From: Paenibacillus marchantiae
GTDB taxonomy: Bacteria > Bacillota > Bacilli > Paenibacillales > Paenibacillaceae
Reading direction: 5' to 3'
Assembly (NCBI RefSeq): GCF_028771845.1
Contig: NZ_CP118270.1
Span: forward strand, 4,278,001-4,342,000
DNA: 64,000 bases
The translations under genes were made by a program, and so were the position numbers. A model generated the notes under the pieces. That model had not been told where the DNA came from. It did not search any database and saw only the letters and a list, made by a program, of their open reading frames with translations. How positions within the stretch are numbered: position 1 is the first letter of the stretch; each line of letters opens with the position of its first letter. Shown piece by piece: positions 52,168 through 60,823 of the stretch.

Positions 52168-53307
52168 ATGACTGAAGCAGTGGCAGTTGAATTCCAGCAT
52201 GTAAATAAAAATTATGGCTCTGGCAGTGTGCTGCATGATTTTAATCTTACGGTACCGAAAGGTCAGATTGTAACAATTATTGGGCCCTCGGGTTGCGGCA
52301 AAACTACACTGCTCAAAATGATCAATCGTCTTGAGGAGCCGAGTCAGGGAAGAGTTCTTGTCGAAGGGCGAGATGTAGGAGCTGCAGATGCAGTCCAACT
52401 CCGGCGCGATATCGGATATGTAATTCAGCAAATTGGCTTGTTTCCACATATGACCATAGAAGAGAATATTGGCATTGTTCCGAGGCTTAAGGGAGCGAGA
52501 AAGGAAGAACGAAAAGAGAGGGTTGATCTATTACTGAACCTGATCGGTCTCCCAGCTGAACAATATAGCAAACGTTATCCCCATGAGCTTAGTGGCGGGC
52601 AGCAGCAACGGATCGGTGTAGCCCGTGCATTGGCGTCAGACCCTTCCATTATTTTAATGGACGAACCCTTTAGCGCACTTGATCCCATCAGCCGAGTCCA
52701 GCTTCAAAAAGAACTGATCCAGCTGAATCAGCGGCTGCATAAAACGATAATTTTTGTCACCCACGACATTGAAGAAGCGTTGAAGATCGCTGATCGGATT
52801 ATTCTACTGAAGGAGGGTGAGGTAATTCAGAACAGTACACCTGCGGAGCTGCTGGCCCATCCGGCAAACGACTTTGTGATCGAATTTATCGGCCAGGAGA
52901 GGTTTCGTCCTTCTTTTCCAAGTGGGATGGCACAGCATATTATGATTGACGGTATCTCGATAAGTAATATTTCAACAATCTCAGAGGCACTTGAACTCCT
53001 GCGCTTGAATCAGGCTGATGCTCTTGCTGTGACCGGGAATTGGGGAGAACTGCTGGGTATTGTAGGAATCGAAGAAATCAGCGAACATCTGCAGCATGAC
53101 AGCAAAATGAAGGTCGGTGATATTGTGAAAAATGGGACCCGCGCCCTCTTTGAGAACACACCGATCTCTGATGTATTCGAACTGATGCAAAGTCAACGAA
53201 TATTGCCTGTCGTGGATGATCAGAACCGTTTAATCGGTACGGTAACCCGTTCAGGTGTTATTGAAGCCATTGGTCGACACTTTCACCGAGAGGAGACCAG
53301 TGCATGA
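52168..53307 (+). CDS. OpuC-type betaine ABC importer, ATPase with CBS domains
   Basis: 379 residues. Walker A GPSGCGKTTL, signature LSGGQQQRIGVAR and Walker B IILMDEPFSALDP are present, then two CBS-type repeats in the last 130 residues (GIVGIEEISEHL and LPVVDDQNRLIGTVT). This is the OpuCA/ProV layout used for quaternary-amine uptake. The permease gene overlaps by 4 bases. The genes behind the importer look like ergothioneine breakdown enzymes, and EgtV ergothioneine importer ATPases are of this same family, so a trimethyl-betaine of histidine is a plausible cargo. Confidence 0.92.
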   Translation: MTEAVAVEFQHVNKNYGSGSVLHDFNLTVPKGQIVTIIGPSGCGKTTLLKMINRLEEPSQGRVLVEGRDVGAADAVQLRRDIGYVIQQIGLFPHMTIEENIGIVPRLKGARKEERKERVDLLLNLIGLPAEQYSKRYPHELSGGQQQRIGVARALASDPSIILMDEPFSALDPISRVQLQKELIQLNQRLHKTIIFVTHDIEEALKIADRIILLKEGEVIQNSTPAELLAHPANDFVIEFIGQERFRPSFPSGMAQHIMIDGISISNISTISEALELLRLNQADALAVTGNWGELLGIVGIEEISEHLQHDSKMKVGDIVKNGTRALFENTPISDVFELMQSQRILPVVDDQNRLIGTVTRSGVIEAIGRHFHREETSA

Positions 53308-53954
53308 ACCATATATGGGATACGTTAGCTGCTGACTGGCCGATGATCGTTGAGAAAATGGGAGAGCACATGTATCTGTCCCTCATTTCCGTCCTCATGG
53401 GGGGAATCATTGCAATACCCCTTGGTATTTATCTGACCAGCCGCAAGCGGATGGCGGATACAATCATTACTGTAGTCTCTGCCATCCAGACCATTCCAAG
53501 TCTGGCGTTGTTCGGATTCATGATTCCGCTGGTAGGCATCGGCACAACACCTGCCATTATTGCATTGACCTTATATGCCGTGCTTCCGATGCTCCAGAAC
53601 ACCTATGTCGGTATTAATGGAGTTCATCCTTCTCTGATTGAGGCAGGAACCGGGATGGGCATGACCAAATGGCAGATGATGAAGATGATTCAGCTTCCGA
53701 TTGCGCGTAGTGTCATCATGGCCGGCGTAAGACTCGTCGCGGTGCAAACGATAAGTCTTACGACAATTGCGACCTATATTGCCGCAGGAGGACTGGGAGA
53801 TATCATCACAAGAGGCATTGCCATGATCAATACGGTTACCATTATGGAAGGGGCCATCCCCGTCTCGCTGCTGGTAATCTCCGTTAACTTCATTTTGCTG
53901 CTTCTTAACAGGGCACTTACCCCAAAGGGGTTGCGGCATTTGAATAAATTTTAA
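53304..53954 (+). CDS. OpuC-type betaine ABC importer, permease
   Basis: 216 residues with about five or six membrane helices and the binding-protein-dependent permease signature (EAGTGMGMTKWQMMKMIQLP). VISAIQTIPSLALFGFMIPL is characteristic of OpuCB/OpuCD. It overlaps the ATPase stop by 4 bases. Many OpuC systems encode two different permeases. Here a single one is present, so it probably works as a homodimer. The substrate is inferred from the operon, not from this gene. Confidence 0.9.
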   Translation: MNHIWDTLAADWPMIVEKMGEHMYLSLISVLMGGIIAIPLGIYLTSRKRMADTIITVVSAIQTIPSLALFGFMIPLVGIGTTPAIIALTLYAVLPMLQNTYVGINGVHPSLIEAGTGMGMTKWQMMKMIQLPIARSVIMAGVRLVAVQTISLTTIATYIAAGGLGDIITRGIAMINTVTIMEGAIPVSLLVISVNFILLLLNRALTPKGLRHLNKF

Positions 53955-53983
53955 GCTTTTACCTAGGGAGAGGGGCACCAATC

Positions 53984-54922
53984 ATGACAACCACCAACAA
54001 AAAAAGATGGAATGTAACCAAAGGAGGCAGGCTACTTATCACCCTTGGGCTGGTGTTGACAACCGTGCTGACAGCAGTGGGGTGCTCGAATTCCAATGCG
54101 TCCGGGCGTAACGATACCATCGTACTGGCCACGAAAGGATTCGCAGAGTCTGATATTTTGGCCAACGCCTTCAAACTCTTGGTTGAGAATGACACGAAGC
54201 TGAAGACAGAGATTAAGAAGCTGGACAACACACTGCTCTGGAATGCCATTGACTCAGGGGATGTGGATGCCTATGTAGAGTACAGCGGGACGGCCTTGAT
54301 CAATATTTTGAAGCAGGAACCAGAATTTGATGCAGATAAAGCATTTAAAACAGTCGTAACCCAACTCAAGGAAAAGAACAAATTGATTGCGCTAGACCCC
54401 CTAGGGTTCAACAATACCTATGTCTTTACAGTACGTAGAGAAACCGCTGAGAAGTATGGGCTAAAGACAGCTTCTCAACTTGCTGAGAAATCAGGTGAAC
54501 TGGTTTTTGGAGCCAGTGAGGAGTTTCTGAATCGCCCAGATGCCTGGCCTTATGTAGAGAGCATATACAAACCAAAGTTCAAGAAGACAAAGTCCATTCA
54601 GGACCCTTCCTTGCAGTATCAGGCGATAAAGCAAAAGCTGATTGATGTGAAGCTCTCGTATTCAACGGACAGCCAAATCCTGGCCAATGACCTCGTAGCG
54701 TTGGAGGATGACAAGCATGTGTTTATTCCGTATGATGCATTTCCACTGGTTCGTGAGCAGACGCTGGATGAACATCCGGAGTTGAAAGAAGTCCTCAACA
54801 AGTTGGCAGGAAAACTGGATGAGAAGGCAATGCAAAAGTTGAATGCAGAGGTGGAACAGGATCAGAAACCGGCACTTGATGTTGCGAGGGACTGGCTGAA
54901 AGCCCAAGGGCTAATCAAGTGA
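53984..54922 (+). CDS. OpuC-type substrate-binding lipoprotein
   Basis: 312 residues. A lipoprotein signal with lipobox LTAVGC places Cys34 as the lipidated residue, anchoring it outside the membrane. The OpuAC-like domain shows IVLATKGFAESDILANAF, then VDAYVEYSGTALINIL and FIPYDAFPLVRE. This family recognises quaternary ammonium groups through an aromatic box. In an operon with ergothionase-like and thiourocanate-hydratase-like genes, ergothioneine or a methylated derivative is the likely ligand. In pneumococcal EgtU this domain is fused to the permease. Here it is separate. Confidence 0.9.
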   Translation: MTTTNKKRWNVTKGGRLLITLGLVLTTVLTAVGCSNSNASGRNDTIVLATKGFAESDILANAFKLLVENDTKLKTEIKKLDNTLLWNAIDSGDVDAYVEYSGTALINILKQEPEFDADKAFKTVVTQLKEKNKLIALDPLGFNNTYVFTVRRETAEKYGLKTASQLAEKSGELVFGASEEFLNRPDAWPYVESIYKPKFKKTKSIQDPSLQYQAIKQKLIDVKLSYSTDSQILANDLVALEDDKHVFIPYDAFPLVREQTLDEHPELKEVLNKLAGKLDEKAMQKLNAEVEQDQKPALDVARDWLKAQGLIK

Positions 54923-54998
54923 ATTCCTACATGATAGATCAATAATTAATGGTAATTACGTTGTCTAACAACGAGTTAATAAGAGAGGGTGACGCATT

Positions 54999-56360
54999 GT
55001 GAGTAATGATAAACGGCAGCTTGCGCTGGGGGCAATGATGTTTTTTCCGGCGGGTGAGCATATTTCAAGTTGGAGACATCCCGGGTCTGAAGCAGAGGGA
55101 CTCCTTGATTTCAATTATTACAAAAGAATTGCGCAGACGGCGGAGCGTGGAAGATTCGACATGTTCTTCTACGCCGATGAACTGTACGTCTGGGATCGAT
55201 TCGAATCCGGTATTAGCCATGCCAATAGCATTCGGCCGGAGCCGTTCACACTACTGTCCGCACTGGCGGCGGTAACGTCTCATATTGGTTTGGCGGCGAC
55301 CATCTCGACGACCTATAACGATCCGTATCATATTGCCCGGAAGCTGGCGACGCTGGATCATTTCAGTGGCGGGCGAGCCGCGTGGAATATTGTGACGTCT
55401 CAGACGGACGAAGAGGCCCGGAACTTCGGTAAGGAACGCCATCTGCAGCATGAGCTGCGATATGAACGTGCGAAAGAATTTGTAGAGGCAACGCAAGGAC
55501 TTTGGGATAGTTGGGAAGAGGATGCACTGCTGTTCGACAAGGAAAATGGGTACTTTGCAGACAAGAACAAGCTGCACAATCTGGATTACGAAGGTACTCA
55601 TTTTAAAGTAAAAGGACCCCTTAATATCTCCCGTCCACCACAAGGGTATCCTGTTTTGATCCAAGCCGGAGCTTCGGAAGCCGGTAAAGAGGTAGCCGCG
55701 GCAACGGCCGAAATTGTATTTGCCCCTGGTGGCACATTCGCAGAAGGGAAAGCGCTGTATGAAGACATCAAGGGAAGGCTTTCCAAATATGGACGTTCTC
55801 CCGATGAGATCAAGATATTGCCTGCCTTGATGCCCATTATTGGTGCTACTGCGGAAGAGGCAGCAGAGCAGCTTGCTATTGTGGAGAATCTTACTCCAGA
55901 CCGACTGGCTTTGGACTTGCTATCACATTACATCGGGGTAGACGTTTCCGGCTATCCGCTGCATGAACCGCTGCCTTTTCTACCTGAAGTAGAAGGCTTT
56001 AACCAGAGTAAAAGTGGTTTACAACGTATCCGACGTATCCTCAAGGAAGAAGATTTGACGCTGATTCAGCTTGCCAAACGGATTGTAAGCAAACGGGCTT
56101 TTGCCGGAACTCCCGAGCAGATTGCCGATCATATTGAGGAATGGTTCAACAATGGTGCTGCGGATGGATTCAATATTGCCTTTACTCACCTTCCTGGTGC
56201 TCTGGATGATTTTGTAGCAGAGGTAGTGCCCATTCTTCAGCACAGAGGTTTGTTGCGCCTAGAATATGAAGGAACTACACTGAGGGACCATTTTGGACTC
56301 AGCAAACCAGAGAACCGCTATTCACAAGAAAAGATTACTTTAGGAACGGCAGAAAGATAA
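54999..56360 (+). CDS. LLM-class flavin monooxygenase (NtaA/SnaA/DszA family)
   Basis: 453 residues. Family marks are MMFFPAGEHISSWRHPGSEA at the start, MFFYADELYVWDRF, RKLATLDHFSGGRAAWNIV and PQGYPVLIQAGASEAGKEVA. These enzymes use reduced FMN and oxygen to cleave C-S or C-N bonds or to oxidise sulfur compounds. The start is GTG 54999 after AGAGAGGG. No flavin reductase is in the operon, so FMNH2 must come from elsewhere. It sits between the betaine importer and the urocanase paralogue. A role on a methyl-sulfur or trimethylamine product of ergothioneine breakdown is inference. Confidence 0.88.
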   Translation: MSNDKRQLALGAMMFFPAGEHISSWRHPGSEAEGLLDFNYYKRIAQTAERGRFDMFFYADELYVWDRFESGISHANSIRPEPFTLLSALAAVTSHIGLAATISTTYNDPYHIARKLATLDHFSGGRAAWNIVTSQTDEEARNFGKERHLQHELRYERAKEFVEATQGLWDSWEEDALLFDKENGYFADKNKLHNLDYEGTHFKVKGPLNISRPPQGYPVLIQAGASEAGKEVAAATAEIVFAPGGTFAEGKALYEDIKGRLSKYGRSPDEIKILPALMPIIGATAEEAAEQLAIVENLTPDRLALDLLSHYIGVDVSGYPLHEPLPFLPEVEGFNQSKSGLQRIRRILKEEDLTLIQLAKRIVSKRAFAGTPEQIADHIEEWFNNGAADGFNIAFTHLPGALDDFVAEVVPILQHRGLLRLEYEGTTLRDHFGLSKPENRYSQEKITLGTAER

Positions 56361-56427
56361 CTCAACGAGGAAGTACAAATAGCTCTAATGTGATGATTTA
56401 GCAGGAGACGGAAAGCGAGGAGTGACT

Positions 56428-58098
56428 GTGAAAAGGATTGTTGCTGAACGAGGCGGCGTGCTGCGGTGCAAAGGCTGGCGTCAGGAAGCGTTGCTGCGCA
56501 TGCTGGAGAACGTGCTCGAGAACGGTGAGAACCAGAAGGAGCTGGTCGTCTATGCCTCCCTTGGAAAGGCCGCCCGTAACTGGTCTTCCTATCTGGCAAT
56601 TGTCGATACCCTAAAGCAATTGGAGGAAGACGAAACACTGGTCATTCAGTCAGGCAAACCGATTGGTGTATTCAGAACCCATCGACAAGCACCACTTGTC
56701 GTAATGGCTAACTGCAATCTGGTCGGCCGATGGGCAACCAGCGAGAATTTCTATGAGTTGCAAGATAAAGGTCTGATTATTTGGGGAGGCCTTACTGCGG
56801 CTGCTTGGCAATACATCGGATCACAGGGTGTCATACAGGGAACCTATGAAATCTTCCAAAGTATCGCAAGGCTGCACTTCGGCGGCGATTTGCGAGGACG
56901 TTTCATTCTAACCGCTGGCTTGGGAGGTATGGGGGGCGCGCAGCCTTTAGCAGGTTATATGGCTAATGCGGCAATCCTTTGTGTAGAAGTTGCGGAGGAG
57001 AGAATAGACAAACGAATCACTTCCGGTTATTTACAGCGAAAGACAGATAGCCTGGATGAAGCATTGCTATGGATTAATGAAGCTGTAAACACCGGCACAA
57101 GCCTGTCCGTTGGACTGCTCGGAAATGCTGCGGATGTTTATCCTGAGCTGCTTCGGAGAGGTGTCCAGCCGGATATTGTGACTGACCAAACATCTGCACA
57201 TGATTTGTTATACGGCTATATTCCAAGCGGATACTCACCTGAATCCGCTGGTGTGGCACGACGAGAACATCCGACGGAGCTTCAAGCCGCTGCCGGAGCT
57301 TCAATTGCGAATGAAGTAAAGGCGATGTTGGAATTCAAACAACGGGGCGCGGTTGTTTTTGACAATGGTAACAATATCCGTTCACAAGCAGTGCAATATG
57401 GAGTTACGAATGCTTTTGAGATCGATATATTTACGGAAGCTTTTCTTCGTCCCCTTTTTGCGCGGGCTATCGGTCCTTTCCGCTGGATCGCTCTTAGCGG
57501 CGAGGCAGAGGATATACGAATCATTGACGATTATATCCTGAAAGAATTTAGTGATAATGACATCGTATCCAATTGGATCAAACTCGCGAATACGTATGTG
57601 CCGTTTGAGGGATTGCCGGCCCGTATAGGCTGGTTTGGGCATAAAGACCGCAGCAAGCTGGCACTCGCGGTTAACCAATTGGTTCGAGAAGGAAAACTTG
57701 CAGGACCAGTCGCCTTCTCCCGAGATCATCTGGATGCAGCAGCTATGGCTCATCCCAACATTATGACCGAGCGAATGAAAGACGGAAGCGATGCGATTTC
57801 GGACTGGCCGTTGTTGAATGCCATGCTCAATTGTGCATCCATGGCTGATCTGGTGGCGATTCATTCCGGCGGAGGGGGCTACTCTGGTTATATGACAAGT
57901 GCGGGAGTCACCATTGTAGCCGACGGATCAGAGGCAAGTGATGCACGTCTTCGTACAGCGCTTGACAATGATACTGGTCTTGGCGTACTCCGATATGCGG
58001 ATGCCGGTTATGAGCAATCGTTGGCCGAGGTTAAAACAAAGGGGATTGCCCGAATTGATACCCATCAATATGAAACCATTTCATCCACTGTAAAATAA
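56428..58098 (+). CDS. Urocanase paralogue, likely thiourocanate hydratase
   Basis: 556 residues, aligning along the whole urocanase family. The NAD-binding region ILTAGLGGMGGAQPLAG is kept, as are RDHL, KDGSDAISDWPLLNA and GGGGYSGY. The catalytic Cys of urocanase (RPLFCxGxGPFRW) is Ala345 here, in RPLFARAIGPFRW, and the usual YGQMTAGSW is WGGLTAAAW. Loss of that Cys argues against ordinary urocanate as substrate. A Paenibacillus thiourocanate hydratase is known from work on ergothioneine breakdown, and the neighbouring MIO-less lyase supports the same role. GTG 56428, 5 bases after AGGAG, is the preferred start. Confidence 0.87.
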   Translation: MKRIVAERGGVLRCKGWRQEALLRMLENVLENGENQKELVVYASLGKAARNWSSYLAIVDTLKQLEEDETLVIQSGKPIGVFRTHRQAPLVVMANCNLVGRWATSENFYELQDKGLIIWGGLTAAAWQYIGSQGVIQGTYEIFQSIARLHFGGDLRGRFILTAGLGGMGGAQPLAGYMANAAILCVEVAEERIDKRITSGYLQRKTDSLDEALLWINEAVNTGTSLSVGLLGNAADVYPELLRRGVQPDIVTDQTSAHDLLYGYIPSGYSPESAGVARREHPTELQAAAGASIANEVKAMLEFKQRGAVVFDNGNNIRSQAVQYGVTNAFEIDIFTEAFLRPLFARAIGPFRWIALSGEAEDIRIIDDYILKEFSDNDIVSNWIKLANTYVPFEGLPARIGWFGHKDRSKLALAVNQLVREGKLAGPVAFSRDHLDAAAMAHPNIMTERMKDGSDAISDWPLLNAMLNCASMADLVAIHSGGGGYSGYMTSAGVTIVADGSEASDARLRTALDNDTGLGVLRYADAGYEQSLAEVKTKGIARIDTHQYETISSTVK

Positions 58099-58143
58099 CA
58101 TCGGGAAATGGTTCAACGAAATTTTCATCTAGGAGGAGATTTT

Positions 58144-59250
58144 ATGCGGGAATTAACAAGAGATGATGTAAACGCTGCTGTCAAAGGCGGCTCTGTATTT
58201 GCCAGCGGCGGCGGAGGCTGGGTGGATCATGGACTGGAGATTGGACACGCGGCACTGAGTATCGGACGACCGAAGCTCCTGTCGGTAGATGAACTGCCGG
58301 ATGACGCCATTATATTGACATGTACCGCAATTGGGGCACCTGCCGGACGAGACTGGCAAATGCTTGGAAAGGACTACATTAAGGCTGTACAGCTAATCAT
58401 TGAAAACTATGATGGCAAAATAGCCGGGGTCATGACTCCGCAGAATGGTATGTCCAGCACCATTAACGGTTGGCTGCCAGCAGCAGCCCTTGGTCTTGCT
58501 GTTATTGATGCTACTGGAGATATCCGCGCACATCCGACAGGCAAGATGGGCTCACTTGGCCTCGCGTCTTCTATTGATTACGAGACGATACAAGCAGTGG
58601 CTGGCGGCAAACCAGAGATTGGCAGCTACATGGAACTTGTGGTTAAGGGAACTCCGGCACGGACCTCCAATATACTGCGTACTGCTTCGGACATGGCGGG
58701 TGGGTTTATTGCTGCCGCACGGCACCCGCTCCCGATCAAACATATTAAGAAGCACGCTGCGATCGGTGGCATCTCGATAGCGATTGAGTTGGGCCGTGTC
58801 ATTATGGAGGCAGAGCCGGATGGTCCGGAAGCGGTGCTAGAGGCCGTGGTACACAAGACCAATGGAAGAATCCTCGGCAGAGGGACGGTGACGACAAAAA
58901 ATGTTCATTATTCAGGTGCTTTCGATGTGGGTACGATCGAAGTATCCATCCCCAACCGTAGGCTTACACTTCATGTGATGAATGAATATATGGCTGTTGA
59001 GGACGATGAAGGTACACGCCTGACCACGTTCCCGGACGTAATTACTACGTTTGACCTGAAGAAGGGTCTGCCTGTGAGTGTAGGAGATGTTGAAGAGGGT
59101 ATGGAAATAGCGGTCTTCGCCATTGATAAATCCAAGGTACCACTGAGTTCCAGTGTAAAGGACCCCACCGTATATCCCGAGGTGGAAGAAATGCTGGGCA
59201 TCGATTTGCAGAGCTATGCTTTTGACAAGGAGAAAACAATCTATGCTTGA
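58144..59250 (+). CDS. DUF917 protein, candidate (S-methyl)thiohydantoin desulfurase
   Basis: 368 residues. It has the DUF917 two-domain pattern: the Gly-rich start VFASGGGGWVDHGLEIGHAA, then NGMSSTINGWLPAAALGLAV and DVGTIEVSIPNRRLTLHVMN. From memory, this family has been tied to desulfuration of (S-methyl-)thiohydantoins, the step after thiourocanate hydratase, giving hydantoin-5-propionate. Its place between the urocanase and lyase paralogues fits. GGAGGAG selects ATG 58144. It overlaps the lyase gene by 8 bases. The next enzymes (hydantoinase, carbamoylase) are not in the window. Confidence 0.85.
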   Translation: MRELTRDDVNAAVKGGSVFASGGGGWVDHGLEIGHAALSIGRPKLLSVDELPDDAIILTCTAIGAPAGRDWQMLGKDYIKAVQLIIENYDGKIAGVMTPQNGMSSTINGWLPAAALGLAVIDATGDIRAHPTGKMGSLGLASSIDYETIQAVAGGKPEIGSYMELVVKGTPARTSNILRTASDMAGGFIAAARHPLPIKHIKKHAAIGGISIAIELGRVIMEAEPDGPEAVLEAVVHKTNGRILGRGTVTTKNVHYSGAFDVGTIEVSIPNRRLTLHVMNEYMAVEDDEGTRLTTFPDVITTFDLKKGLPVSVGDVEEGMEIAVFAIDKSKVPLSSSVKDPTVYPEVEEMLGIDLQSYAFDKEKTIYA

Positions 59251-60787
59251 GGAGAGCATTCTCTTGCTCAGCTCTAACCAAATTGTATTGGACGGAAGCC
59301 GCATGACCATTGAGGATGTGGAGAGTGTGGCTCGTTCGCGGAGATCCGTAGTGATTGCAGATGAAGCCTGGGAACGACTAGTCTCTGCACGTAAAGTAAT
59401 TTATGAACTAGCTGCAGAAGGCGTTCCTGTCTATGGACTGAATCGTGGAGTAGGCTGGAATAAGGACAAGGTCATCGGAGATGATTATTTTGAAGATTAT
59501 AACCGGAATTTATTGTTATCTCACAGTGCTGGGGTGAAGCCGGAGGCTACAGAAGATGTCGTTCGTGCTGTGATGCTTGCCCGGTTAAATAGCCTGCTTG
59601 CAGGAGCTACCGGTGCTCAGCCCGATATTGCCAAACGTTATGCAGATTTTCTCAATATGGGTATTCACCCGGTTCTACCGCTTCGCGGATCTGTGGGTGC
59701 GGCGGATATTACCTCGATTTCGCATATCGGTCTGGCCATGATTGGTAAAGGTGAAGTGAACATGGCAGGCAATCGGATACCAGCGAGCGATGCGTTAATG
59801 GTAATGAGTTTGGAACCCCTGCGCCTTGGCCCCAAGGACGGTCTGGCTATCGTCAGTTCCAATGCTCTCTCAGCCGGAAACGGAGCACTGGCGCTCTTCG
59901 ACATCCAAGAATTACTGGATACCGCAGACTCTGTATACGCGCTGTCTTTGGAAGCCATCCGGGGAAATATTAGTCCGTTGGATGAAGCGGTTCATCTCAA
60001 GCGTCCTTTTCCAGGGCAGTTAAAGAGCCTGGCCATGGTCCGGCGTAGTCTGCGTGGCAGCGGACTCTGGAATGGTTTTAATCCTGATTCGCTGCAAGAC
60101 CCGCTGAGCTTCCGTGACGCTTGCCAGATTCATGGTGCGGCAAGAGATGCTTATGCCTATGCGCGCCAGCAGCTTGAAGTTCATCTCAATAGCTCGGACG
60201 ATAACCCCTGTGTGCTGACGGAAGAGCGGAGAATCTTGTCCTGCGCCAATTATGATCCCATAACATGGACATTAGGCTTCGAGATGCTTGGAAGTGCGCT
60301 GCATCATGTATCCAAAAGTTCATGCTATCGCATGATCAAGCTGGGTGACCCGGACTTTACAGGGTTAAGCCGTTTCTTAACTGCTGATTCGAGCAGCTCC
60401 GTCGGTTTCTGCACGGTTCAGAAAACAGCAACCTCACTGGATGCAGAAATTCGTCATTTGAGTAATCCGGTTTCATCTGATTATTTCTCACTGGCGGGAG
60501 ACATGGAGGATCATGCAGCCAATTCTCCTTACGTTGTAAGCAAGGTAAGAGAGATTGTTGATCGTGTTACTTATATTTTGGCGATTGAAGCGCTCCATGC
60601 TGCTCAAGCTATTGATCTGCGTATGGATATGACTCTGGGTGAGGGGACAAGAGCAGGTTATGAACTGTTGCGTTCCGAGGTTCCTTTTTTGTCAGAAGAC
60701 CGTAATCAAACCATAGATATAGAGCGTGCTTACCTTCTGCTTAAGGAAGGGAAATGGCTGAAAGCAGTTCGTGGGAAGATGAATTAA
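59243..60787 (+). CDS. MIO-less histidine-ammonia-lyase paralogue, likely ergothionase
   Basis: 514 residues of the aromatic amino-acid lyase fold. Kept features are Tyr64 in VYGLNRGVG, the His of NLLLSHSAG and EDH in the last third. The MIO-forming Ala-Ser-Gly triad is absent: the usual GSVGASGD is Gly152-Ala-Ala-Asp155, one residue shorter. The Tyr of QDPYSLR is Leu (QDPLSFR). Ergothionase (ergothioneine trimethylamine-lyase) is a known member of this family that works without MIO, because trimethylamine is a ready leaving group. ATG 59243 follows AAGGAG and overlaps the DUF917 gene. Confidence 0.88.
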   Translation: MLEESILLLSSNQIVLDGSRMTIEDVESVARSRRSVVIADEAWERLVSARKVIYELAAEGVPVYGLNRGVGWNKDKVIGDDYFEDYNRNLLLSHSAGVKPEATEDVVRAVMLARLNSLLAGATGAQPDIAKRYADFLNMGIHPVLPLRGSVGAADITSISHIGLAMIGKGEVNMAGNRIPASDALMVMSLEPLRLGPKDGLAIVSSNALSAGNGALALFDIQELLDTADSVYALSLEAIRGNISPLDEAVHLKRPFPGQLKSLAMVRRSLRGSGLWNGFNPDSLQDPLSFRDACQIHGAARDAYAYARQQLEVHLNSSDDNPCVLTEERRILSCANYDPITWTLGFEMLGSALHHVSKSSCYRMIKLGDPDFTGLSRFLTADSSSSVGFCTVQKTATSLDAEIRHLSNPVSSDYFSLAGDMEDHAANSPYVVSKVREIVDRVTYILAIEALHAAQAIDLRMDMTLGEGTRAGYELLRSEVPFLSEDRNQTIDIERAYLLLKEGKWLKAVRGKMN

Positions 60788-60823
60788 TTCTCTCAATAAT
60801 GATGGAAAGAGGAGGAAGTTACA

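Noticed and set aside
56428-60787. Ordinary histidine utilisation (hutU/hutH) genes
   Set aside because: The lyase lacks the Ala-Ser-Gly triad and the urocanase paralogue lacks the catalytic Cys. hutI and hutG are also absent.
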